Positions 43,225 to 51,541 of a stretch of 64,000 nucleotides of DNA are shown here, one piece after another. The stretch's first letter is position 1, and the number at the start of each line of letters is the position of its first letter. A model generated the notes under the pieces. That model did no database searches. It worked only from the letters and a program-made list of their open reading frames with translations, and was not told the DNA's origin. The DNA lies in NCBI GenBank assembly GCA_022865885.1, contig JALHSQ010000017.1, forward strand, positions 1-64,000, written 5' to 3'. The stretch is from Candidatus Bathyarchaeota archaeon. Lineage in GTDB: Archaea > Thermoproteota > Bathyarchaeia > Bathyarchaeales > Bathycorpusculaceae. Made by a program: the position numbers and the translations under genes.

Positions 43225-44343
43225 ATGCGTCCCATTCAGACCGCGTTGCTGATCCAAGTGTTTCATTCTTTTGCCTCTGGAATCCTCGGGATTGCACTAC
43301 CGATTATGATGAAAGAAAGACAGATCAGCGTTGTGACAGTAGGGTTTGTCTTTGCTGCGATGCCTATCATATTTCAGTTGGGAAGAATGCTCTTTGCGAC
43401 TTTCTCCGATTTCTGGGGGAGAAAACTGTTCTTTATCTCTAGCGGCTTCCTCGCTGTTGCATCTGGCCTAATATATCATGCTGCTTATGCTCCGCTGGAG
43501 TACTTCTTCGGCAAGGTGGTTGAGGGAACTAAAGAGGGCACGTTGTGGGCTGTTAATCGTGCCTTTTTGCTGGAGCAAGGGGGTGGGCAATTGAAAGCGT
43601 TGATTCGTCTTCGAACCGTCGTCTATATCGCGTACGCCGTTGGAAGCTTTACGGCAGGCTATTTGATTGTTTGGATACTGTTCGAAGGAACAATGCTGCT
43701 TTGCGCGGCTTTTGGAGCAGCTGTGGTTCTAGTGGCGATGACTTTGGAGCGAGGAAAGAAGGAGGAGTTTGACCTTTCGAAGGCCTTGCGTTTTCTTGAT
43801 TTTCGCAAGAAGGAGAAGCCGTTCAGGAGGTTCTTCATCCTGTTCTGCATGATGGGTTTATCTCTCGGACTCATCGGCGGTTTCGTGCTAGCTTGGTATC
43901 TTGATGCTAACGGGTTCAACCTTGAGATGATAGGCTTGATACTCGGTGCACAAGTACTCCTTGCCGGTGTGTTTTCGCATCTCTTCTCAAGAACCACGAG
44001 AACAAGACAATCGATACTCTTAAGTGGAGTTATGTTTGCCATAACATTTCTCGTTCTCGGTTTCGCGGGTCCATTTCTTGTTGCAGCCCTCATAGTCCTC
44101 TACGGTGCCGTTCAAGGGATTGCCAGTATCGGACAAGAGGCAATAGCATCTAAAATTAGTGACAAAAGATCTTATGGAATCGACATTGGACTCCTGTGGA
44201 CTGGATTCCATATCACTGAATCACTCAGCTTGGCTTTGACCGGGATCATGATTTCACAGTGGGGCTTTGCTGCTCCATTTGGTCTAGCTGCTCTAACATA
44301 CTCGATATTCGCAGTTGGCTCTTACTTCTCGCTCAGTGACTAG
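43225..44343 (+). CDS. Major facilitator superfamily transporter
   Basis: A 372-residue permease of 11 to 12 helices. The loop 2-3 signature is FSDFWGRKLFFISSGFLAVA (GxxxDRxGRR-like), and the loop between helices 4 and 5 has EGTKEGTLWAVNRAF. The second half repeats the pattern. MFS proteins carry sugars, drugs or ions by proton coupling. It resembles the multidrug or sugar subgroups by length but the substrate cannot be told. It is a lone gene. Confidence 0.85.
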   Translation: MRPIQTALLIQVFHSFASGILGIALPIMMKERQISVVTVGFVFAAMPIIFQLGRMLFATFSDFWGRKLFFISSGFLAVASGLIYHAAYAPLEYFFGKVVEGTKEGTLWAVNRAFLLEQGGGQLKALIRLRTVVYIAYAVGSFTAGYLIVWILFEGTMLLCAAFGAAVVLVAMTLERGKKEEFDLSKALRFLDFRKKEKPFRRFFILFCMMGLSLGLIGGFVLAWYLDANGFNLEMIGLILGAQVLLAGVFSHLFSRTTRTRQSILLSGVMFAITFLVLGFAGPFLVAALIVLYGAVQGIASIGQEAIASKISDKRSYGIDIGLLWTGFHITESLSLALTGIMISQWGFAAPFGLAALTYSIFAVGSYFSLSD

Positions 44344-44831
44344 AGGCTCAGAACCTGGAAGCACGCCACAAGAACAGGAAGATGTTGCAGCATTCCTGCT
44401 TTCAGACCGCAGAATATCAAGAACACCTTCAGATCCACCCAACGCTTAGAGTCCAAAGACGAAAGGTACACTACAAGAGCCGTAATCTTGGGAAAAAGAA
44501 GACTGTGCCTCTATCAAATCGAGCTTCCAGTACATCTGCACTGCACGTAGAACCTGAAGCTGTGCAAGAAGAGAAAGGGACTATTATGGGGAAGACTACG
44601 GTGGGCCGAGAGAGATTTGAACCCCACCACAGTGGAGATGTCACCCGCAACTTCCCTTTTTTCTGTCTTTTGTGGTTGAATATTGGTTTTGTTCTGAGTG
44701 TTTGTGTGGTTTTGGAGGGGTTGCTTCAGGGTATTGATTCTGTGTTCATAAGTGTTTAATCAGGAAAAAGACATCAAGGACAACGTTACTGATGCGCGTG
44801 CGTGTAGTGGTATGTATGAAGTGTGGTTTGC
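44344..44831. other. Intergenic region with repeat copy C and tRNA-3'-like sequence
   Basis: No gene is supported. The minus strand holds repeat copy C with a tRNA-T-arm-like stretch (44609-44671). A long plus ORF at 44382-44759 looks like chance: it is Ser/His-rich with no start signal. Confidence 0.45.
44609..44671 (-). repeat. Dispersed repeat copy C with tRNA-like 3' sequence
   Basis: On the minus strand: AGACAGAAAAAAGGGAAG, TTGCGGGTGACATCTCCACT, then GGTGGGGTTCAAATCTCTCT and CGGCCCACC, a tRNA-like T arm followed by an acceptor-like end. The matching 5' half is not present nearby. Copy A also has a T-arm-like string at the same place. Confidence 0.5.
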
Positions 44832-47468
44832 ATGGTTGAGTCTGTTGTTCAGTCACATGCCGAGATAGTTGTGGGCTCCGATGAGAAGAAGCTGATCCGT
44901 ATCTTGCACGTTGACGACGAGCTTGGCTTGTTGAAGGTTGCGAAGCAATGCTTGGAGTTGCAGGGCCCGTTTCACGTTGACACTGCATGCTCTGTTGAAG
45001 AAGCCTTAGCGAAGCTTGAGAAGGAGCGGTACGACGCCGTGGTTTCTGACTATCAGATGCCCGGAAAAGACGGTCTGGAATTTCTGAAAGCGTTGAGAAA
45101 GAACGGAAACAGTATCCCATTTATCATGTTCACTGGAAAAGGAAGAGAGGAAGTTGCCCTTAAGGCGTGGAATCTAGGCGCTGACCACTACGTTAACAAG
45201 GCTGGTGATCCAGAAACAGTGTATTGCGAACTGGCGCATTGTCTGCGGTCTACCGTGGAGAAGCACTTCGCGGAAGCCCAGATGAAGGAAACAGTCCAGA
45301 AGCTTCACACATTATATCAGAACGCCGTTGAAGGAATCACGTATGTGGATCCTGAAGAGAACATTGTTTATGCCAACAAAGCGTTCGCAGACATCGTTGG
45401 TTACGAACAAGATCAGCTTCTAGGCATGAACCTGCACAAAATAGTCGACGATGAGAACTGGGCAAAAATAGAAAATGAGACGAAGCAACGTTGGCAAGGA
45501 GAATCCAGCCGCTACGAAGCCCAGCTCCGCAGACGCGATGGCACGGTTCGGAACGTTCTGATTTCAGGTGCCCCCACGCTTGATCATAATGGCCGATTCG
45601 TAGGCACAAGCGGCATAGTCTTGGACATCACAGAACGCAAGAAAGCGGAGGGAGAACTGCGGAAAAGCGAAGAACGCTATAGGTCTTACGTTGAAGTAAC
45701 CGGGCAGCTGGGCTGGAGTACTAATGCTAACGGAGAGGTTGAGGAAGATATACCTGCATGGAGGAGATTTACTGGTCAGAGCCCTGAAGAGGTTAGAGGT
45801 TGGGGGTGGACGAAAGCCCTTCACCCGGATGACCTTGAGCACGCTACACAGGTATGGGAAAAAGACGTTGCAACAAGAAGCAGCTACGAGGTTGAATACC
45901 GCGTACGCAGATATGATGGAGTTTACCGCAACTTCCTAGCACACGGCGTCCCTGTGCTTAATGAGGACGGAAGTATTCGAGAATGGGTTGGTGCCTGTAT
46001 TGACATCACCGAACGCATCAGGGCTGAGAAGACTCTGCAAGAAAGCGAGGAAAAATATAGAAGTCTGGTTGAGCTGGCTCCCGACGGCGTAGTGGCCGTG
46101 GATGCAGAAGGCATAGTCACATCGACCAACTGTAGTTTCCTGAAGCTAGTGGGCTATGGTTCTGAAGAGGAAATCGTTGGCAAACCATTCACGGAGTTGA
46201 TGACCATGCGAATGGAGGACATTCCGAGATTTCAGGGGATGTTCACGTCTCTGATGAAGGGAGAATCACCTTCACCATCCGAGTTCCTTTATGTTCGGAG
46301 AGATGGAACGACTCGGTGGGCAGAAGTGCATCCTGGCTTATTGATTAAAGACGGCCATCCTGTGGGAGTTCAAGCAATCATGAGAGATGTCACTGAACGA
46401 AAGAACGCGGAAAAACGGGTTCAAGATAATCAACAAATGTTTGAACAGTTATTCATGAGTAATCCCGAGGCTGTAGTGTATGTAGACCAGAACGAAAGAG
46501 TCTTGAACGCTAGTCCGCGTTTCGCCGAGCTTTTTGGGTACTCTTTTGACGAAGTCAAGGGAAAATTCCTCGACGACTTTGTAGTGCCGGAGGACAGGAA
46601 GCAAGAGGCGTTGATGTTAGCCCAGAAAGGCAGGGAAGGAAACGTTTACTATGAGACTGTGAGGAAGAACAAAGAAGGTTCTCTAATTCCTGTGGCCTTG
46701 TCCTCTGCCCCGATCGTTCTTCAAGGCCAGCTTGCAGGCTGCATTGGCGTGTATAAGGATATTTCCGAGTTGAAGAAGACAGAACACGAGATGGCTATGA
46801 TGAATGAAAAGTTGCGAGTTGTAGGCGGCTTGACTAGGCATGATGTTCGGAACAAGCTGTCTACGATAACAGGCAATGCTTACCTGCTGAAGAAGCAATT
46901 AGCTGACAACAAGGAAGTTCTTGGCAAACTCAGAGACATGGAAACAGCCGTTTCGCAAGTGACGAGGATCTTTGATTTCGCTAAGGACTATGAGATGTTG
47001 GGCGTCGAGGAACTGACATACATTGACCTGCAGAAAAGCGTGAACGAGGCCGTCCAGCTCTTCCAGGATCTGAAGGGAGTGAGGGTTTTGAACGAATGCC
47101 ACGGCTTGACTGTTCTGTCGGATTCGCTGCTGCGGCAGCTTTTCTATAACCTGATCGATAATTCGCTGAAGTACGGCGAAAAGCTGAGCCAGATTAGGAT
47201 TCACTGCGAAAAGGCTGAGGGAAACCAGCTCAGACTAGTCTATGAGGATGACGGCGTGGGCATTTCTCAGGATGCTAAACCCAAGCTTTTCGACGAAGGC
47301 TTCACCACTGGGAAAGGTTCAGGCTACGGGCTATACCTGATTAGAAGGATGATGGAGGTCTACGGCTGGACGATTCAGGAAACTGGAACTCCAGGCAAAG
47401 GAGCCCGTTTCACGGTGACTATACCTGAGAAAAACCAAAACGGCAAAGAAAACTATCAACTTCACTAG
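44832..47468 (+). CDS. Response-regulator/PAS/histidine-kinase hybrid
   Basis: An 878-residue soluble signalling protein. The order is REC (residues about 20-135, phosphoacceptor D in VVSDYQMPGKDG, with LHVDDEL and the Lys of YVNKAGD), then four PAS domains (starting about 155, 280, 405 and 530, each with a PAC-type ...ITERKKAE or TERKNAE tail), then a HisKA-type dimer (GLTRHDVRNKLSTITGN, His near residue 670) and HATPase (LIDNSLKYGE, YEDDGVGIS, GKGSGYGLYLI). It has no membrane helix, so it senses an intracellular signal such as redox or a ligand. It may pass phosphate to a separate regulator, none of which is nearby. ATG 44832 is favoured over GTG 44823. Confidence 0.9.
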   Translation: MVESVVQSHAEIVVGSDEKKLIRILHVDDELGLLKVAKQCLELQGPFHVDTACSVEEALAKLEKERYDAVVSDYQMPGKDGLEFLKALRKNGNSIPFIMFTGKGREEVALKAWNLGADHYVNKAGDPETVYCELAHCLRSTVEKHFAEAQMKETVQKLHTLYQNAVEGITYVDPEENIVYANKAFADIVGYEQDQLLGMNLHKIVDDENWAKIENETKQRWQGESSRYEAQLRRRDGTVRNVLISGAPTLDHNGRFVGTSGIVLDITERKKAEGELRKSEERYRSYVEVTGQLGWSTNANGEVEEDIPAWRRFTGQSPEEVRGWGWTKALHPDDLEHATQVWEKDVATRSSYEVEYRVRRYDGVYRNFLAHGVPVLNEDGSIREWVGACIDITERIRAEKTLQESEEKYRSLVELAPDGVVAVDAEGIVTSTNCSFLKLVGYGSEEEIVGKPFTELMTMRMEDIPRFQGMFTSLMKGESPSPSEFLYVRRDGTTRWAEVHPGLLIKDGHPVGVQAIMRDVTERKNAEKRVQDNQQMFEQLFMSNPEAVVYVDQNERVLNASPRFAELFGYSFDEVKGKFLDDFVVPEDRKQEALMLAQKGREGNVYYETVRKNKEGSLIPVALSSAPIVLQGQLAGCIGVYKDISELKKTEHEMAMMNEKLRVVGGLTRHDVRNKLSTITGNAYLLKKQLADNKEVLGKLRDMETAVSQVTRIFDFAKDYEMLGVEELTYIDLQKSVNEAVQLFQDLKGVRVLNECHGLTVLSDSLLRQLFYNLIDNSLKYGEKLSQIRIHCEKAEGNQLRLVYEDDGVGISQDAKPKLFDEGFTTGKGSGYGLYLIRRMMEVYGWTIQETGTPGKGARFTVTIPEKNQNGKENYQLH

Positions 47469-47597
47469 TCGGCACGTTCAGCCATAACAGTAATCCCTAA
47501 CCTTTTTCCAAAACAGGTAGACTTTTGTCTGCATTAGGAATCCGCAGATCCTTACGAGGTTCGCAAGCTTTTCCAAGTCTGCGGCCATTACCTCTCT

Positions 47598-48721
47598 AGC
47601 GCGCCAGCCCGTTGCTAAATTCTGAAAGTTGACATTTTAATGTTTAAGCATGTTTGAGTCTGAATATCTAGGGTGAAGGATGGAGAAACCTGAATTCTCA
47701 TGCGCCATCCTGTCTAAGCTGAACTTGGATGATATCGAGAAAGTTGTCAAGGAAGCTTACCATAAAGAAGATGGGCCGGGCAGGCCGCCCAGGAAACCGA
47801 TGGGCATATTCAAAGCGTTAATCGTGAAGAGGCTTCAGCAGATTCCCAGCGAGAGGGAACTTTGTCGGCGGTTATGGAAAGACGATAACTTGAGAGAGCT
47901 CTGCGACATCGAAGCGGAACAGAGCCCTTATCATCCATCGCAGTTGTCGCGGTTCAAGAAACGCGTCGGAGCCAGAAGGCTTCAAAGAATAATGAACAAG
48001 CTGCTCAAGGAACTGTTGAAGAGAGGCGCCATTGGCGGTGAAACCGTAGTGTTGGACGCTACCTTCGTCAAGGCTTACAGTAGAAGAGACCCGCACGAGG
48101 ACAGTCGTGGAAAGTCGGACCCTGAAGCCAGGGTGGGCAGGAACGGCAAAACTTTCGAACTTGGCTACAAGCTGCATGTTGCAGTAGACGCGAAATCTGA
48201 GCTACCTATAGCAATTATCGTCGCTTCAGCTAATGATAATGAGAAGAAACATGCTCCTGCACTCCTTGAAAAGGCTCTTAAGGCAACCGAAGGCCGTGTG
48301 AAACTGCTTGTTGCCGATTCGCAATACTCTAGCAGAAACCTGAGGGATCAGGCTTCCTCTCAGGGAGTTAGGGCTGTCATTCCTTTTCCTACAAATCAGC
48401 TGCGAGGTCAGAAAGGATTGTTGAGAGTGGACAAGTATTTTAGAACTCATGGGCCGATTTATGAGAAGCGGGTTTACAGGTTGCGGTCTTCGATTGAACG
48501 GGTGAATTCTAGGCTGAAGGACCAGCTGAGTCTGGAGAGGCATAGGGTCAGGGGTCTTGGGCGAATTACCGTACACGCGCTGCTCTGCATGATCGCCATG
48601 CTTCTAACGGCAATGATAGCTTTAAGGCTGAACAGACCCGAAAAAACCAGATCCATCACCATGCTAGCAACATAGCAGAAATTAACACAAACCAATCGAA
48701 TTAGCAACAAGCTGGCGCGCT
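47598..48721 (+). mobile_element. Complete insertion sequence, IS5-like DDE type
   Basis: A 1124-base element. The left end AGCGCGCCAGCCCGTTGCTAA (47598-47618) and the right end, inverted, AGCGCGCCAGCTTGTTGCTAA (48701-48721) match at 19 of 21 bases. One transposase gene fills the middle and is intact, so the element may be active. Target-site duplications were not clear (the flanks read CTCT left and CTGT right). Note that its ends share the AGCGCGC string of the intergenic palindromes. Confidence 0.85.
47680..48675 (+). CDS. Transposase, IS4/IS5-type DDE
   Basis: A 331-residue transposase. The catalytic acids appear in ETVVLDATFVKAYSRRD (first D), KLLVADSQYSSRN (second D) and RSSIERVNSRLKDQL (E, in the typical Y-x2-R-x3-E-x6-K-like region). 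The N-terminal domain (MGIFKALIVKRLQQIPSERE and HPSQLSRFKKRVG) is the DUF772-like DNA-binding part. A GGTGAAGG ribosome site precedes ATG 47680. Full length, no frameshift. Confidence 0.9.
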   Translation: MEKPEFSCAILSKLNLDDIEKVVKEAYHKEDGPGRPPRKPMGIFKALIVKRLQQIPSERELCRRLWKDDNLRELCDIEAEQSPYHPSQLSRFKKRVGARRLQRIMNKLLKELLKRGAIGGETVVLDATFVKAYSRRDPHEDSRGKSDPEARVGRNGKTFELGYKLHVAVDAKSELPIAIIVASANDNEKKHAPALLEKALKATEGRVKLLVADSQYSSRNLRDQASSQGVRAVIPFPTNQLRGQKGLLRVDKYFRTHGPIYEKRVYRLRSSIERVNSRLKDQLSLERHRVRGLGRITVHALLCMIAMLLTAMIALRLNRPEKTRSITMLAT

Positions 48722-48875
48722 CTGTAAACGTTGTGTGGTCCATCAGGGCGCGCATTATGTTACCCTCGATCAATCGAACGAATCTTTAGGCTTGGCGGCG
48801 AGAAGAACAAGGACCCAGTGACGCGGAAAAAATAGTAATAGGAGAAATATGACCTACTTGTTTAGGTGTTCATCA

Positions 48876-49388
48876 ATGGACTTGGAAGATTCGCTCAGCA
48901 AAACTCTTTGTTATGTTTACATGGGTCAGCAAACAGGAAATAGGGGTCTATTGAAAAGTGACCTTGAATCGTATGAGAAGACAATCCTGAAGCGATCAGG
49001 TACAGCTAGCGATCTAGCTGAATTAGGACTAGTATTTGAATTTCGTGTGAAATCATTACATCGCTATGGAAAATCATCGTGGCAGGAAGAGCTGGTCTTC
49101 TTAAAAACCTCGATCAAAGGCGCAGAGAAAGCCCGGGAAATCATGCTAGATATGGCTGAGACCAGCGATGTGGCTGCTCGTCTTGAGACAATTCCTTCAA
49201 GAGCTGAAGACTCCATGCATCTCCTTGAAGAGAAAACTGATATTTTAAGTGCAATAATCCCCTACAAGGCCTTTCTAGGGAAGGATGGAAAGTTTCATAG
49301 AGAAGGGAGGGTAATGTTGAATCCCTACGCGAAAAACCCTTTGGGTTTAGATTCAATCAAAAAGGTAGAAAAAGCATTTTTCAAATAG
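48876..49388 (+). CDS. Hypothetical soluble protein
   Basis: A 170-residue protein if it starts at ATG 48876, which has AGGTG upstream (ATG 48849 is nine codons earlier). Helical and charged: LSKTLCYVYMGQQTGNRGLL, SYEKTILKRSGTASDLAELG, KGAEKAREIMLDMAETSDV. No family was recognised. It follows the insertion sequence and lies between GCGCGC motifs at 48748 and 49536. Confidence 0.6.
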   Translation: MDLEDSLSKTLCYVYMGQQTGNRGLLKSDLESYEKTILKRSGTASDLAELGLVFEFRVKSLHRYGKSSWQEELVFLKTSIKGAEKAREIMLDMAETSDVAARLETIPSRAEDSMHLLEEKTDILSAIIPYKAFLGKDGKFHREGRVMLNPYAKNPLGLDSIKKVEKAFFK

Positions 49389-49590
49389 TGCATGGAGCTC
49401 TCAATTGCTTGTCTGTTTAAGCCCAGATCTTGTCAGCTTCTTCTTCACGTTCCAATCTGCGGCTCTCGGCTCTGTGAACATATTCAAAAGGCAAAGATTT
49501 TCGTTGCAGAGCTTCCTTAAGAGTAAACGGATTCAGCGCGCGTAACCGGTTCTGACGGGGTTGTGTCCGAGGGAATCGTTTGCCCGCATG

Positions 49591-50874
49591 CTAAGATGCT
49601 AATCTAACAACATCTTCGTAGTTCTGCAGGAACTTGTCTTTGTATATCATGTCTGGTGGAATCGCTAAACTTGGGTTAACCTTGGTTCTTATGAGCCTAC
49701 ACCCTTTCCTGATGTAGACAGCGTTGCCTATCACCGAAGTTGATTCAATGCAAGTAGGGTTTTCACGACTCGATTCTACGACAACTTTCCTGCCTAGAAT
49801 GCTGTCTGACAAATTGGCGCAATCTCCAATCTTTGCAGCATCCATGATTGCTGAGCCTTTCACGTTGACGTGTTCACCGAGTATGCAAAAATTGTCAATG
49901 CTTGAATCTGAAATCTTTGAATAGTCACCTATTCTTGTGTGTCTGCCAATTAAAGCAGCACCATCAATGCACAACTTGTTCTCTTTATATTTTCTGACTA
50001 TATCCTCCCGCCTTTTGACAGACTCTTCGCTGTATCCTTGAACCCAAACGTTTCTGTTCGGCAAAATTCTTTCTTCCAAGACTCTCATGTCCAACTTTCC
50101 ATGGAGAAAGTCATGCATCGCCTTTAGATAGCTTTCTGGGCTCCCGACGTCGTACCACACTTTTAGTTCATATCCATAGACTGGAAATCCTTTGTCCACC
50201 AGATACGGAATGAAATCAAAACCGAAATCGAGCCTCCTCCTCTCCTCAGTTATCTTCTTTACTTCTTCGCTTTCAACTATCTTTCTGACTTCTGGTGAAA
50301 GCAGGTAGATGCCAGCGTTGGCAAAATTGCTTGGTGCTTTCTCCTCTGAAGGCTTCTCGACAAACCTCTTAATCTTCAGATCTTTGTCTAACCCGGCTAT
50401 TCCATATTCTTCTACCTTTTTTACCCTCGTTAAGGCAATGGTCATCATTGCTCCTCTTTCTTCGTGCCTTTTAGTGAAGTCGTTCAGATCGATGTTGAAG
50501 AGGTTGTCTCCCTGTACGACGAGGACCGGATCCAGAACATCATAGTATTCCACGTTTAGCCTGTAAGAATCGGCGCTTCCCAAGTCGTCTAGGTTGGGTT
50601 GATGTCTGATGTGCACTCTCGGCTCGATCTTATACTTTGCTGAGAACCCAACTCCTTCTCCATATTGATCGAAAAGGTTCGAATAGTTGGTATAACCACA
50701 CTCTCCGAAAATGAAGTTCCTCACGCCTTGTTCAGCCAAGGTTGCCATTGAGAATTCGATTAACGGCCTATTCAAGAACCTGACACAAGGCTTTGATATG
50801 TCGTGTGTCAGGGGCATTAACCTCTTAGCCTGACCACCAATCGGAATAAAGCATCTTAGTTTTTCTAGGTTCAT
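49591..50874 (-). CDS. Sugar-1-phosphate nucleotidyltransferase with C-terminal left-handed beta-helix
   Basis: A 427-residue enzyme. The nucleotide-binding signature is PIGGQAKRLMPLTHDISKPC; metal and sugar residues lie in LVVQGDNLFNIDLND and GIAGLDKDLKIKRFVEKPSE. The C-terminal half carries hexapeptide repeats (RIGDYSKISDSSIDNFCILG). It activates a sugar phosphate to an NDP-sugar; ADP- or UDP-glucose or GDP-mannose are candidates. The glycogen phosphorylase gene lies about 670 bases upstream on the other strand, so a role in glucan or glycan metabolism is likely. Confidence 0.87.
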   Translation of the reverse strand: MNLEKLRCFIPIGGQAKRLMPLTHDISKPCVRFLNRPLIEFSMATLAEQGVRNFIFGECGYTNYSNLFDQYGEGVGFSAKYKIEPRVHIRHQPNLDDLGSADSYRLNVEYYDVLDPVLVVQGDNLFNIDLNDFTKRHEERGAMMTIALTRVKKVEEYGIAGLDKDLKIKRFVEKPSEEKAPSNFANAGIYLLSPEVRKIVESEEVKKITEERRRLDFGFDFIPYLVDKGFPVYGYELKVWYDVGSPESYLKAMHDFLHGKLDMRVLEERILPNRNVWVQGYSEESVKRREDIVRKYKENKLCIDGAALIGRHTRIGDYSKISDSSIDNFCILGEHVNVKGSAIMDAAKIGDCANLSDSILGRKVVVESSRENPTCIESTSVIGNAVYIRKGCRLIRTKVNPSLAIPPDMIYKDKFLQNYEDVVRLAS

Positions 50875-50993
50875 AATTATAATCTAGGCCGAAACGCGAA
50901 TTTATGTTTATGTAACCTGCCCGCGCTACCGACCCACGCTTTTTGCTAACACCTACCAATTCATGAAAACACAAAAGGCTCGGTTGGCTTAAC

Positions 50994-51152
50994 TTATGCA
51001 GGTCTCACTGCCTCAGGAAACGTTCTTCCACGCGTTCCAATAAAACGTTTTCTCTTGTTGTAGGCCAATGCTGCTAATACGATGCCAATAAGAATCAACG
51101 CTCCGCCAAAGAGCTGGATTGGTCCAGTCGTAGAGGTCAGTTCAGGACACAT
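50994..51152 (-). CDS. Tiny single-helix membrane protein
   Basis: A 52-residue protein. A helix LFGGALILIGIVLAALAYNK is flanked by MCPELTSTTGPIQ outside and a basic tail KRKRFIGTRGRTFPEAVRP. Its ATG overlaps the TGA of the preceding gene by one base (TGATG), which strongly supports that both are real and coupled. The family is unknown. Confidence 0.6.
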   Translation of the reverse strand: MCPELTSTTGPIQLFGGALILIGIVLAALAYNKRKRFIGTRGRTFPEAVRPA

Positions 51153-51322
51153 CACTTTTCACTAGACTCCTTTTCCAGATTCCACGTTGTCCATCCCTCA
51201 GCATACTTGTTCTTGCGTCTATCGTAGCATCTCTGACAAAGAAACAGGGTATTCCGTTCAGGTTTTTGTTCTATCAGTTTCACAGCAGCAGGTGCTTTCA
51301 CACACGACTCGCAGACTATCAC
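51152..51322 (-). CDS. Small zinc-ribbon-like protein
   Basis: A 56-residue protein beginning at GTG 51322: MIVCESCVKAPAAVKLIEQK, then LFLCQRCYDRRKNKYAEG. The two CxxC pairs fit a single zinc ribbon. It is the first gene of a two-gene unit with the tiny membrane protein, overlapping at TGATG. Possibly a small RNA- or protein-binding factor. Confidence 0.6.
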   Translation of the reverse strand: MIVCESCVKAPAAVKLIEQKPERNTLFLCQRCYDRRKNKYAEGWTTWNLEKESSEK

Positions 51323-51541
51323 GTTTCAACCTCTGCAAAAAAAGCTGACGTCAACGCCTTTTTCTGTGTTGCCATGATAATCTTGCTGCCTTTGACTTCT
51401 CTCACCGTTTCTCCAGCCATTCAACCATGCTCACTTCTTTGACAACATTCTTAACTGCTTCGCTAGAGCGCTAAGGAGAGGCTTTATCAGCTAGCGGCTT
51501 CATCAATAGCTGAAATACCATCGTTATAGGGACCTGGAAAA

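Noticed and set aside
44382-44759. 125-codon plus frame
   Set aside because: Runs through repeat copy C and a tRNA-like sequence on the other strand; composition is non-coding.
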